DNA from: Silene latifolia
Lineage: Eukaryota; Streptophyta; Magnoliopsida; Caryophyllales; Caryophyllaceae
Direction of reading: 5' to 3'
NCBI RefSeq assembly: GCF_048544455.1
Contig: NC_133536.1
Location: 30,878,152 to 30,942,151 of the forward strand
Length of the DNA: 64,000 nucleotides
Shown: piece after piece, positions 1 to 11,189 of the stretch
How positions within the stretch are numbered: the first letter of the stretch is position 1
Layout of the letters: each line of letters starts with the position of its first letter
Translations under genes and position numbers: made by a program
The notes under the pieces: model-generated
The model's input: only the letters and a program-made list of their open reading frames with translations
What the model was told of the DNA's origin: nothing
Database searches by the model: none

Positions 1-1098
1 TGCCACATGAGTGAAATGCAACTTTGGCTACTTTTGCAAGAATAAGAGGTGAACAAGTCATAAAAAAATGCAAGAAAGAAAATCAAATAGAAAAGAAAAA
101 ATGAAGAAGAAAAACAAATAGAAAAAGAAAAAAATGAAATGAAAAACAAAAAGAAAAGAATGTTGTATTTGTGCTCAATAAAAGGTGGATGGATTTGCAA
201 TTGAGTCATACTTTGAAAAGAATGAATTGAATAATGTTTGGAAGTGGCAATCTTTGCCAAATTTTTGTGGAGGAATTCATTTGCGTTGATACGGTTTAGT
301 GAATTGGTTAGATGTGGCGACTACTCGATCCGATAGCCTCACATGTCATAAAACGGTGCTTGCACCAATCCCTTTTCACCTAACCCAAGCCCCATTACAA
401 CCCGATTGTCTCTTGTATGTGCATCATTTGGCATTTCTCTTGCGGAAATTGGATATAGTACCATATTAGATTGCGGGCATGCTTCGCAAGTCGAGTTAGG
501 AGAGTGATTTTGGCTACTTTTTGTCACAAAAATCACCCCGTTCTTTCATTTGAGTGACTAGTGAAACCCGTGAGAGTCGGTCTTTGGTCTCCTTTTGGTC
601 AAAGGTTTGATATGGAGTCGAATCTTGTGTGTGTCATGTCATTCTTGGGAGTATAGCGAAGTACTTCCCCTTTCCCGCCTAGAATTTGTTTCTTAGGCAC
701 CCCGTGTTGTCAATTTAGGTTGCTTGAGCTAGAATTAGGGAGCCGACAACTTGGTAAGACTTGGAGACGACATCTTCCACTAATGACTCTCTCTATTTAA
801 TTTTTGAAAGCAAAACGACCGCTTAGATGAGGAAAGCGGTTTGACTTTTTGTAGATGCATTCATTGCTTATTTGTGTGCTTAATGTTGGATGTGTCGCAA
901 TTTTCCGCAAGCCCCCACTTGCCTTGCAACGGAGCACATACCTCATTGTGTTTCGTTGTGAGTTGAAGGGACGGAGAAGGCCCGTTAATTGCCTTTCATC
1001 GGATATTATTAGTTTAGCTAGCCCTTTTATATTATGGGTCGCGTTTTGGTTTTAATGAGCTTACTCGAGGACGAGTAAGAGATAAGTGTGGGGAGATT
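1..1098 (+). mobile_element. 3' internal part of an Athila-like Ty3/gypsy element
   Basis: This is the non-coding tail of a plus-strand LTR retroelement whose body lies left of the window. It holds no long ORF and ends in a purine-rich tract (1086-1098, GTGTGGGGAGATTT type) directly before an LTR starting TGATAA. The preceding motif, an 'actcgaggacgagtaag' stretch near 1062-1079, is common just before the polypurine tract of plant Ty3/gypsy elements. The Athila lineage is inferred from the TGATA...TATCA termini and the 1.8-kb LTR; Tekay-like chromoviruses are an alternative. It is a fossil; only this part can be judged. Confidence 0.6.
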
Positions 1099-2905
1099 TG
1101 ATAACTCGATATTTTACGCACTTTTAACCCACGTTTTATCTCTTATTTAGTCTAATTAATAACCCGAGTTAAGTTAATTCACCCATTTTAGTACTAAATA
1201 AAATATTAGTCGTCTAGTTTTATATAATGTAATTTATATTACTTTTTGGAAATTGGTACTGCTTTTGGACGTTTCATTTTTGTAGGTACTAACCCGAGTC
1301 GAGTAAAGCAAATAAAACAGAGCAGTCGAGTGATGGGTCAATAATTAAGCTAACGAGTTTGGGCCACGATGCATTGTTTGTGATGCTACTTGCTCACTCT
1401 TCACGTGGGCTTTCACAACTAATAGTCCACAACAATTAGTGTAAACAAGTGTGAATCTCAAGTTTGTCTTGTATTCCTCAACAAAAGGAAATGACGGAGC
1501 CTTCATTTGGGTGTTGTGGGCTGGCACGTGAGGAAACTAGAAGGGAAGCAGCTCATTCATTTTTTGAGGGGTCTGGAGTGTGTTGGTTGGGGGCAGCCTC
1601 CATTTTGTTTTGTTCAGAGGCAGAAGACGCACCGAGAAGAAGAGTAGAGTAGTTAGGGTTTGTTCTACAATAAAATCAAATAAAAATCCCATTTTTCTTC
1701 CTTGTTTTTAGTTTAGATTTAGTTTATCATCTCAAATTACAATATTTGTGTGAAGATTTCTCATTTCATTCCATTTAATTGCAAGATGGGTATAATTTCT
1801 TCTCTCCCTTTCTCTTATTGTTATTTAATTATTGTTATGTATTTAATTAGTTTAATTACTTTAATTAGTCCAAGATTTAGTCTTTATTAGTCTTACCTTG
1901 TTTAATGTTAGTTTACTCATGTTTATTAGTCATTAAATTAGATTAAAGTCTCACTCTTTATTGTTCTATCGTTCTTAGCACCATGTTTAGTATAGTTAAA
2001 AATGTAATTAATGTTAGATTAGTAATGAGTAGTAATGAGTAGTGAGTAGTATTTTCACTAGGACTCGGTTTGACTCGACATGAGTAACTTCACTAATTGA
2101 ATCTCATAAAGGCTAATTATTTGGGGAAATTTGTGAGGGTAGTTTAGAGGAATGATTTGGTTTATGGATTGATTTTGGGTAGTGTCGATTTGTAACCCTT
2201 GTCCACCAATGAGAGTTGGTTAGGTTGTAAATTGGGTACCCGGAAGTTGGTCTTATCACTAGCCTAGGTTGAGACCGAAAGGGAGAACCAAGGGAGGGTA
2301 CCTCTAGGCTAGCGTTTGAAATCGACCTCCGAGAGGAGGAGTGGGATGACCCGGAATACGATGAGTGCTTCGTGACCTTGACCAATTACTTGACCACCTC
2401 GGGAAAATGCATGTTTTTGGGGTAGTTGGGTGTTGAGTTAGGGATTCCGACCTTCGAACCCGAGAGGGGGGTTGGTGGGTAGAGCTAGTGTCCTATTATG
2501 AGCCCGAGAGGGAGTTAGTAGGCGAATTAGAGCCATCTCCCCCTTGCCTTTCTACCCTTATGATTAGCCTAGGGAATCGTGACGTGGAATTATGAATCGT
2601 TGTGGGAGAACCGAGTTCTAGGCCCTTTAATCATTTGATTTACAACTTAATCTTTTCTTGCTTATTTTCACTTCTCTTGTTGAATTGCCATTTCTATTAC
2701 TTGCTTTCTTACTTTAATTGTTTTAGTAGTTATTAATTTAGTTAATTAGTTTAATATCAACCAATTTCTTGATTCACGTAGCTAACTTATAATCTAAGAC
2801 AAAACTAGTATTCAAACTTGATCTCCCTGTGGTTCGACCTCGACTACCCTTACTAGTTGAGTTAAATTGTTTGATCGGGTACGGCGACCTCTACCCCGCG
2901 TATCA
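1099..2905 (+). repeat. LTR (3') of the Athila-like Ty3/gypsy element
   Basis: The segment starts TGATAACTCG and ends CGCGTATCA, giving a five-base inverted terminal match (TGATA/TATCA). It is preceded by a polypurine tract, which makes it the 3' LTR. It is 1807 bp, within the Athila range. Immediately to the right the sequence becomes the RT region of a minus-strand Tat element in the middle of a conserved stretch, so this LTR marks an insertion point. The expected 5-bp target duplication would be ATCGG (2906-2910); its partner is outside the window. Confidence 0.75.
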
Positions 2906-4011
2906 ATCGGCCTGGACAGGGTCGGCAGTGTCAGAAGGTGAGCTTTCAGTTGCCTGAAAGCTGTGCTCTGTTGCTCCCCCCAGCTAAAGTCTTTATTCCC
3001 TTTCAGCACCATAAAGAACGTAGTGCTCTTGTCGGCCGACCGAGAGATGAAGCGGGCAAGAGCCGCCATTCTCCCGGTCAGCGTCATAACCTCTTTTCGA
3101 TTCCTCGGCTCCGGCAGGTCTAGTATTGCTTGGACTTTCTCTGGATTGGCATCAATTCTCCTGGCGCTGACAAGCACGCCGAGGAACTTGCCGGCCCGGA
3201 CACCGAAGTTGCATTTCATTGGGTTAAGCTTCATCTTATATTTCCTTAGTGAACAAAATGTTTCGCTCAAGTCGGCCAAGTGCTCGCTGTCAGACTTGCT
3301 TTTTACAATAGCATCATCGACGTAAGCCTCGATGTTTCGCCCTTTTTGATCTTGAGACACTTTGTCCACCAGCCTAGTGTAAGTTGCGCCAACGTTTTTC
3401 AAACCGAACGTCATCATTTTATACATGTATGTGCCGTTACCGGTGATGAATGCGCACTTAGGCATGTTTTCTTCGGCCATGAACACTTGATGGTACCCTG
3501 AGAAAGCGTCTAGCAGGCTTAGCATAGTGTAGCCTGCCGTTGCATCAATTAAACTATCTATTCGAGGCAAGGGATAACAATATTTAGGGCACGCTTTATT
3601 AAGATTGGTAAAATCTACACACATCCTCCATGCCCCTGATGACTTTCTCACCATTACAACATTTGCTAGCCACTCAGGGTAAGTACAAGGCATGATAAAG
3701 CCTGCCTCTAATAACTTGTCTACCTCAGCTTTGATGGCCTCATCCTTCTCGGCCGAGGAGTTCCTCATCTTCTGCTTGACAGGGCGAGCGGTGGAGAGTA
3801 CGTTTAGCTTGTGAACGATCACCTCCCGGCTCACGCCTGGCATCTCGGCGGCTGAGTACGTGAAGACGTCTTTGTTCTTCCTCACGAGGTTTACGAGATC
3901 GGTTTTGAATTTTGGCTCCAGGCCGACACCGATAGTTACGGTGCGTCCTGGGTCAATTTCCACTTCCTCGGTCTCGGCTCCCTCGACCATGCCGACGTTG
4001 TTGGTGCTCAT
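2906..4011 (-). pseudogene. Reverse transcriptase region of the minus-strand Tat element
   Basis: The frame shows the RT core in order: GFIMPCTYPEWLANVVMV, WRMCVDFTNLNKACPK, SLLDAFSGYHQ, FGLKNVGATY and the YVDD catalytic box, followed by the RNase H connection (GRMAALARFISRSADKS). The frame runs a little into the adjoining LTR at 2812-2905, which is not part of this protein. The Athila-like insertion removes RNase H and integrase from this side. Fossil part. Confidence 0.8.
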
Positions 4012-4264
4012 CGGATCACCATCCTGTTGTAAGGATGGGCTCTTCCCTTTCTCTTATTTTTTCGCCACTTTGAGGGATTGCATGTTGCACCCTCTGGCAG
4101 ATACTTGGACATTGACGATTTCGTCTCTTTCGTCCTTCGAGACGAGCTTTTGCGCTTCCCCCCGGTCCGAGACATACATCAATGTCAGGGCCTGGATGGA
4201 CATCACTGCATCGGCCTCGCTCAAAGTGACTCGGTCTATGAGAACATTGTAGGCAGATGAACCA

Positions 4265-4915
4265 TCAAATGATCACGAACTCAGATAAAACGTTCTTGGC
4301 CGCATCGGCTTGGCCAAACATCACCGGCAGTCTGATTGACCCCAGGGGTACCAGGCCGGCCCCGGAGAAGCTGTATAGCGGGTGGGTGCAGGGGCTTAGG
4401 TCTTCAATCTTCAGGCCGAGATTGAGATAGCACTCCCTGAACATGATGTTTGTGTAGGCGCCTGTGTCAATCAGGCACCTTTTGACCAAGTGGTTGGCTA
4501 TGTCTAGGTGGACTACAAGCGGGTCGCTGTGCGGAGCGACGACTCCCTCGTAGTCCTTCTTCCCAATGGTTATATCGGGGATTGTGGAAGCGGGGGTCGC
4601 TGTTTTGGGCACAAAGTTGATGGCTTGGTATAGCTCATTCAGGTGCCGTTTGTGCCCATTAGCTGACCCACCATTCTCGTTCCCCCCGATGACAACCTGG
4701 ATCACTCCCATTCGCTGGAATACTGATTTTCTGTTCGCCCCGTCGGAGCTTGTTTCTGGGCCTCCAGCTACATACTTGCTGAGGGCCCCCTTTTGGATCA
4801 GCTCCTCAATGGCGTTCTTCAGATGCCGACAGTTGTCGGTCTTATGGCCGGCATGGCCATGGTAGTCGCAAAACTGGCTCATGTCGCCGTCCCCCCTCGC
4901 CTTGGGGGGCCTCAC
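4265..4915 (-). pseudogene. Zinc-knuckle and protease region of the minus-strand Tat element
   Basis: A Cys/His cluster (CDYHGHAGHKTDNC) fits the nucleic-acid-binding knuckle. About 100 residues later, LIDTGAYTNIMF carries the D-T-G-A aspartic protease signature of LTR retroelement polyproteins. It sits between gag and RT as in all Ty3/gypsy elements. Fossil part. Confidence 0.7.
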
Positions 4916-4938
4916 CCATTTCTGTCCTTCATTCTTGC

Positions 4939-5694
4939 TTAGGGCAAAGACCTCGGCCGGTGATTTGACCAGGAGGTGAGACTGTTGTACCGCTTCTGGG
5001 TGTATGGTCCCGAACTCCCCCCGGCGCCCGCCGAGTTTTGCTTCCTGTTAAATCTCTCAGGCCGTGACCGATTCATGTCACGGCGACCTTCATCAACATT
5101 CTCCCGGCGGCTCCTCCTTTCTGGGTGCCCAGCCTCACTGTGGCCTACCCAGGTCTTGTGGTAATCCTCCACCTTTACGGCTCGGTCGGCCATCTTTCTG
5201 GCGGAGTCTAGGTTGAGGTCCTCGCACTTGATCAGCTCATTTTTGAGCTCGCCTTTCGGGAGGCCTTTCATCAGTGCGAAGGCCGCCAATTCGGTGTTCA
5301 GCTCACGGATCTGCTGAGCTTTTGCGTCGAATCTCTTCACGTAGCTTCGTAGAGACTCGTCCTCCCCCTGTCGGATAGTGAGGAGATCCGATGTCTCCAC
5401 GGCCCTTCTCTTGTTGCAGGCGTACTGGGCTATGAAGTTATCCCTTAGGTCGGCGTAGCAGTATACCGAACCATTAGGTAGCCCTTTGTACCAACTCTGG
5501 GTCATCCCATGTAGGGTCGTTGGGAAGACTCGGCACCATACCTCATCAGGCTGCTCCCATACCGACATGTATGACTCGAAAGCCTCGGCATGGTCGGTTG
5601 GATCGCTATCCCCTTTGTATGATAGGGACGGCAGCTTCAGTTTGCTCGGCACGGAGACTTCGAGGACATAGGCACTGAGGGGCTGTCTGACCAC
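4939..5694 (-). pseudogene. Gag region of the minus-strand Tat element
   Basis: The reading frame contains a retrotransposon gag domain (LSYKGDSDPTDHAEAF, SWYKGLPNGS, FIAQYACNKRR, ESLRSYVKRFDAK) and lies between the 5' LTR and the protease/RT part. Gag forms the particle shell in this family. The leader reading frame 5698-6246 upstream is the N-terminal gag portion, rich in Pro, Arg and Ser. The element is a fossil and is listed here only as a part of it. Confidence 0.75.
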
Positions 5695-6333
5695 GTGTCA
5701 AATAACACGCGGCGATCGGCTCCTCGCAACTTTAGTCCAACTTCTCTCCATCCGGCGGGAAGGGCTTCTTGTTGTCCGACTTTGGAGAGTCGGACTTCTT
5801 TCGTCTCTTCGGGGCGGGCCTCGTTGTTGCCGCGGCGACGCTGTCCTCCCGCGAGTGGGGGAAGGACTTAGGTCTGCCACTGGCACCATGGGCTCCGCCG
5901 GCGTCCTAGTATGCACGGCTCCTTGTATCGCCCCGGACAAGTTGTTCGAGGTCACTTTATAGGCCCTGGTCTCCTGTGGGTGCGCTGCCGTCACCGTCGT
6001 TGCGGCGGGGGTGGTCGGCGTACTACCCATCAGGTCCAGGAATAGCTTCAGTTTGGCTGCATCGACCACATGTCCCATGACAGTGACTTGGCCGGTGGGC
6101 AGCGGTGTTTCTGGCTCTCTTGGCATCCCGTAGTTCACCGGCTCAGTGATTCGGCCGGTGGGGGACTGCCCGATCTCAGAATTAGGGAACGTGTCGTCCT
6201 TGTAGAATTCAGTTTCTACACTCACAAGCTCTGGCTGTTTTGACATTTTCTTAGCTCTTTGAATGGTTTTTGATTTTTTTTTTGTAAGGTAGGTGACCAG
6301 CTTTTAGTATGGTTCCCCACAGACGGTGCCAAT

Positions 6334-6928
6334 TGTTCCGGGTGTAATTCCGGAGCAGGATTTGTGACCACGTAAGCTCGTAGAATGATGTCTTTACTTG
6401 TCTCTTCCTTTCGCTCTTTCCTGTTTAAGATGAACAAACTGAGGGCTCGGCTTGGTACCGAGCGTACTCACTCCGATGCTCAAGTCAGTAAACTTAAAGG
6501 GATTAAGTTGTGTGTTACTTGGCAAAGTATATTGTAGAGAGATAGGGGAGTTTATACCAGATTAATAGTGAGTTTATGGATGAATTGTGGATCCTTTTCT
6601 CAATGAGGATTGAGGAGTATTTATAGACTTTCACCTTTTGTCACGTAGTGGCCAAGTGGCCAAGTGGCGGAGCGGTGGAAAAGATCGTTCTACCCCGGCC
6701 GAGGACCCATGGCAGGCCGGCTGGCCTGGTTGACTCCATGCCGAGGGGACTTGGATGTGAGTACGCGGATATGCCTCCCGGCTAGCTAGTTACCCAGTAG
6801 AGATACAAGTGACAGCCGACAGTCAAATCGCGTTGCTTAGGGTCATCTAATATGTTGACTTGCTGTGGATATCTTTAACCTTGCTCAATATGTTGACTCG
6901 GTCAGCGGGTGCAGAATATGCCCCATCA
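6334..6928 (-). repeat. 5' LTR of the minus-strand Tat element
   Basis: On the minus strand it begins TGATGGGGCATATTCTGCA and ends CCGGAACA. The same two ends bound the LTR at 49729-50290 in the plus-strand sister element. It is 595 bp against 562 bp for the sister. The terminal 50 bases and several inner blocks (for example CCTCGGCATGGAGTCAACC) are shared, whereas the middle has diverged. Only one LTR of this copy is in the window, so LTR-LTR dating is not possible. Confidence 0.8.
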
Positions 6929-7827
6929 ATAATAATCATTTTCAAAAGCCTTAGGCCTTATTATAAAATTTGTAGATGAGAATGTCAAACTATAGTATCT
7001 TATCTATATAAATATAGAAACATTTCCTACAATTCTGTGAAACCACATCACCAAATTCAATTTTTATTTTTATTTTCCAAATAACAATTGTGGTCTCATC
7101 CATTACTTTACACCCGAATTAATTTTTTGTAGTTTATGGTGTTTATTTTTTGCTTACCTCAATTTTTATAAACAAAATATTGTACGTAAATAATATGATT
7201 ATGAAATTATGCAATACAAAATAATATACAGTAAGAAGTTTAATTACAATAATTGGCAAAAGTAAATATAATTACAACAAATTACAACAATTGGTCAAAG
7301 TAAATAATATGACAACAATTGATAAAAATCACATTTTTTTAATAAACATTATTAAATATGAAATACAAATACAACTATCAATTTACTAATAAATAAAAGT
7401 ATTAAAAATAAATAATTCAGTTTAACAAAAATATATCAAAATTGAACGTATCACTAATTATTTAATTCTAAAAATAGGGGCATGCAATTTTTGCACGGGT
7501 TTAAAACCACTATCATTATATTATAAAATAAATAAAGTATAAAGTATCCATATGTATTATCAATATTTCTTTTCATATTAAACATTGTATCGATGTTCCT
7601 AAAAACATACCCTTGCACGGGTTAAAATTAGTATCTTTTAAAACACAACATCATAAATTTTGTTTAAACACATCCCTTTAAACTAGGGCGTCGTTTAGCA
7701 TGTTCAAAGTGTTTTAAAAACCGGGGTCCAAAGGTTTTGGAGGCCCAAAACTCTGTTTGGGCGCATAATACGGAGTAATATAATATGACTATACAATTGT
7801 GCTAAACTAATACGAGTACTTCGTAGC
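6929..7827. other. AT-rich spacer with two decayed Helitron-type 3' ends
   Basis: No coding region is visible. Two short stretches resemble the Helitron tail seen intact elsewhere in this window (a GTGCA...TGCAC hairpin, then TTTAAAA and CTAG). One is at 7484-7507 (ATGCAATTTTTGCACGGG then TTTAAAACCAC). The other is at 7611-7632 (CCCTTGCACGGG then TTAAAATTAG). Both are altered at the final bases or in the hairpin, so they are old tails. The rest is simple AT-rich sequence. Confidence 0.45.
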
Positions 7828-7871
7828 AAATTGCCTTGGTCTAGTGGTTTGAACTTGCCTTTTTAAGGTAA
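7828..7871 (+). repeat. Left half of a tRNA-derived SINE or tRNA-like sequence
   Basis: A TTGGTCTAGTGGTTTGAA stretch at about 7836-7853 fits the polymerase III A box of tRNA genes and tRNA-derived SINEs (TGGNNNAGTGG). The matching B box is absent here but appears at 10218-10231, on the far side of the Helitron that starts at 7872. The two halves are therefore read as one SINE split by that insertion. Whether it was a SINE or a tRNA pseudogene cannot be decided by eye. Confidence 0.5.
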
Positions 7872-8290
7872 CTAGTTTTATACCCGTGTAAAATATTACA
7901 CGGGAGTAAATATCAAACAATTTCACTATATCTACAAATAATTAACATTTGGAAAACATGTCAGTTGGTGTTTGAATTATTCGAGTTTGCAAGAATTCGG
8001 GCGGTATTTTTTTCTTTTCATAAATGTATAGAACAAATGTTCAATTTATTTATGAAAACTCTTTATTGATTGTTCATGAATTTTTGGATAATATTTTTTT
8101 TTGGTTACAAAATTTGAATAATTTATACAACACCCATATGTTAAGTTGCAAAATGATTTTCCTCTAAGTTTAAGTTATATATTATGGAAATAATTTTTGG
8201 ATGAAATTTGGGAAATTGTACAAATTAGATGGAATTCTAGAGTTCTATGCATTTTCATTTTCACGTACTTCGTATATATGTGTTATATAA

Positions 8291-9931
8291 TCTTATCTTT
8301 ATTAATTCAGAAGACAATACTGATTCCAGGACGCGCCACATCATTAATACAACTTTTTTTTTAATTTTTTTTTTTGGAAATTCAGGTTATGGTGGGACCC
8401 GTTAGTGTGCAAAGTATTTATTTCTTCAGAATCCGTCAATACAAACATGCGACAAATTCCGTCTTAGAACAAATACTATGAAATAATTTTATACATTCTG
8501 AATAAATGAAATTAATGACATATAAGCGGAATGAATTACAAATCGGAATAAATGAAAATAATTACAAATTATTGATTTACATAATTTAAAAAAAAATAAC
8601 AATAAAATTATATAATTACGAGAAGGAATTATATTTAATTACGGGATTGAATTACATATAATGCGAATAAATTACATGCATAATTTTTTTAAACTAGATA
8701 GTATGATATATTCTTTAAAAAAATCATGACGGAGTATTTACTTATAGTAAAAAAACTCGGCAACTTAACTACCAGCCGCGCACACCGAAAATGGTAGGTG
8801 ACAATGATACGCTACCGAGTAAATTTACTGTTCAACAAGCGTTTCAAGCAAAATTTATTTTTTTTTATCTCTAAAAAAACAAATAAATGTTAACATTTGT
8901 TGAAATATTTAAATTTACAAATTTTTAAAAATTATCACACAAATGATTAAAAATTGTTTTAATAAATATTTTTCTAAAATATAACACGATAATTAAACAA
9001 TTGTAAAAATTTAACATATATTTTTTTAAAAAAAATTCGAGGATTTATTTACTTGGAGCAAAAATTATGGCAAATTTACTATCAACACAAGACTAAACCC
9101 GTCCACAACTTAAAACCGTGTACGAATCCTATTAAGACATTAGTAAATGTCACTTATCTGGATCTGCTTGCACAATTGTGAAATCCGGAATATCTCTAGC
9201 AAAGGGCAATCCTCGCCCATACTCACGAGATTGTTGAATTAGTAAATGAATATGTTTTGTCGCTTATTAAAAAGGATGAGAGAAAATATTTAAGCTCCGA
9301 TGAGGTGTGTAGTGATGACAGAGGTACAGGTGACGGTGACATTCACTCTACTGAATTCATCAACAGTATAAAATGTGTCAGACTCCCGAATCACCAATTG
9401 AGGTTGAAGGTCGGTGCTATGGTGATGCTTCTGCAAACATTGATCAATCACGTGGGTTGTGTAATGGTACGAGACTAATTGTGACTGATCTGGGGGCACA
9501 CGTGATAAGACGTACTCTCTTAGGTAATAGAGTGCATATTGCTCGACTACGACTACTAATGTAGTCTATCATGAAATTTGTGATTCAGATATGCGTACTT
9601 CTACCACGACTACTAATGTAGTCTATCATGAAATTTTCCAATTTTTAGAATAATTTGCATATGTTAAAGTTGATTATTAAATTATATTTCTTTTATCGGG
9701 ATGTAAAGTTTTTTGTAGGCAAATTTTATTTACAATAGTAGATTACGTTATTTTCTCTTAAACCATTGCATGTGAACACGTATTTGTAACAAGTTTAAAC
9801 ATTAATTATGTAGATCGCTGATTTAGACCAACTAGATAAGTAGAATAGAAATGCAAGAAAAAAAATTCATCCAAAAATATTAATACCGGCCAAATACATA
9901 TCCGTGCAATTTTGCACGGGTTTAAAACTAG
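8291..9931 (+). mobile_element. Helitron (inner), plus strand, with helicase remnant
   Basis: The 3' end is clear: hairpin CGTGCAATTTTGCACG at 9903-9918, then GGTTTAAAACTAG ending at 9931, followed by T. The helicase remnant at about 9200-9564 is in the same orientation and about 370 bp before the tail, as expected for a RepHel Helitron. The 5' end is a candidate only: TCTTATCTTTATTAATTCAG at 8291, preceded by A, with a GTGGGACCC block about 100 bp further on, as in the other Helitrons here. It lies wholly inside the minus-strand Helitron. Confidence 0.6.
9200..9564 (+). pseudogene. Remnant of Helitron RepHel, C-terminal Pif1-like helicase part
   Basis: Two overlapping plus-strand frames (9257-9478 and 9373-9564) carry consecutive pieces of the C-terminal helicase region of Helitron Rep/helicase proteins. 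The first gives EFINSIKCVRLPNHQLRLKVG and AMVMLL. The second gives NIDQSRGLCNGTRLIVTDLG. The switch of frame near 9430 shows a frameshift, and nothing of the Rep or Walker A part survives upstream, so this is a pseudogene of perhaps the last 100 residues. In an intact element the protein would nick, unwind and transfer the Helitron. Family assignment rests on the LKVGAMVMLL and GLCNGTRL motifs. Confidence 0.75.
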
Positions 9932-10201
9932 TTAATGTAATGTAATGGTAGAAACGGGAGAAATTGTAGAAATAGAAATTAATTGTTTCTTCAATTGGGT
10001 CTTACGCTCCTACCACTATTACATTATCAGACTTTATATATTGAAATTGATTTTTTCCGAATTCCATGCTTTTAATAATGAGGTTAAATAAATATGAGGG
10101 AAGTTTCTGGTGGGACCAACTTTAGAAAATAATATATTTTTCCCTTAAAACAGGGAACCAATAAAAAGTCTTTAAAAGACTTGGCTTTTATACTAAGGAG
10201 A

Positions 10202-10260
10202 TGTTCCTGCTCTTGGTGCGAGTTTGATTCCTTCCAACAACATAATCCCCATTTTTGGTT
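10202..10260 (+). repeat. Right half of the split tRNA-derived SINE
   Basis: GCGAGTTTGATTCC (10218-10231) fits the polymerase III B box (GGTTCGANTCC) with few changes. It pairs with the A box left of the Helitron at 7836-7853; without the 2.33-kb insert the two boxes would be some 40-50 bases apart, as in tRNA-derived SINEs. The 3' end of the SINE is not defined; T-rich sequence follows to about 10320. Confidence 0.5.
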
Positions 10261-11189
10261 CCTTTTTGCTTTGTCTTGTATTTTGTTTAGTTTCTTGTTC
10301 GTTTTTTTTCCAAATTAAAATTGGAACTTTCTATTTAAATAACCTAATCAATAACGAATAAAATTTGTAGTCTAAGTTGTGCATTAGTTTATTGCAAATT
10401 AGCTTTTGTGCCTTTTTTTTAAAAAAAGTTTTGGTTTATTATGCCAAAAAAAATTGTTTTTCATATTGTTTGGGGGCCCCGATTGATGTTTTGAAGTGGG
10501 CCTCTCAAATTCATTTGACGACCCTGCGACTTTAAATACAGTAATACACGTTTCATGTATTGCACTACATGTTGGAAATATATGGTCGGAGGATATGTAT
10601 GAAATGAAAGACGTTGCCGTGGTATGATGGAGACTGAATGAGGAACAAAATCACTCTCATCACGGTACAAATGGATATCGTCGTCGTTCCCCAACCTCAC
10701 ACAACTATAGATTGTGTACTCAATAGCTAGGAGTTGGAAGTCAACATTATGCTCAGAAAATAATGAGAGGTTGAAGAGGATTTTAGGATGTAAAAATCAC
10801 ATGAATCTATCCTTCAATTACTCTAAACCACTCATTATAAAAGTGAATATGAATTAAGTACCAAAGCTGATTTTATGACGCAGATAAAGACTCAAAATTA
10901 CGAGATAAATTACCACCATAATCACCCATCTAATGATCGGTGGTGGGATTATTTATGATACAACGAAAGGCCTATATAACAACGTAATGAAACTAGACAT
11001 CATATATAGCTTTCACATTACTTCCAACACTACCAAGTAACAAATATAAAAGGAGAATAATAAAGCTAAAGAAGAAGCGTACTCCAATATATTATTACTT
11101 GTTCCGTAAATATATTTTAATAAATTTTTAAAGTGTTTATCGAGTGATATAGTACATGCTTGAATGGGGTTGAGACTACGAGAAATAAA
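10261..11189. other. Spacer without recognised gene
   Basis: A T-rich start, then a stretch around 10470-10700 with slightly higher GC and short ORFs that resemble nothing I know. No hairpins, TIRs or conserved protein motifs are apparent. Confidence 0.4.

Larger units (their letters stand above)
2906..6928 (-). mobile_element. Tat-lineage Ty3/gypsy retrotransposon, 5' part, minus strand
   Basis: Read on the minus strand from 6928: 5' LTR, a primer-binding region (the family's GACGCCGTCTGTGGG or GGCACCGTCTGTGGG type) just inside the LTR, gag, zinc-knuckle/protease region and reverse transcriptase. It is then cut off by the Athila-like LTR at 2905. Gag and RT are very close to those of the plus-strand element at 49729-64000, so both belong to one family. 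The lineage is called from RT wording (WRMCVDFTNLNKACPK, YVDD) typical of Tat/Retand elements. The copy is broken: interrupted, and with coding that is not continuous. The right flank is ATAAT (6929-6933). Confidence 0.85.
7872..10201 (-). mobile_element. Helitron (outer), minus strand, non-autonomous
   Basis: On the minus strand the 5' end reads TCTCCTTAGTATAAAAG (ending at plus position 10201). The 3' end reads CCCGTGTAA...TTACACGGG (hairpin), then TATAAAACTAG (plus 7872-7895). The flanks are A at 7871 and T at 10202, which is the A|T target expected for a Helitron. No coding region belongs to this unit. Most of its length is a second, oppositely oriented Helitron (8291-9931). The parts left and right of that insert are about 420 and 270 bp. 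Confidence 0.65.

Noticed and set aside
7836-10231. An intact tRNA gene
   Set aside because: A and B boxes are on either side of a 2.33-kb Helitron and no acceptor stem can be closed; a split SINE or tRNA-like remnant fits better.
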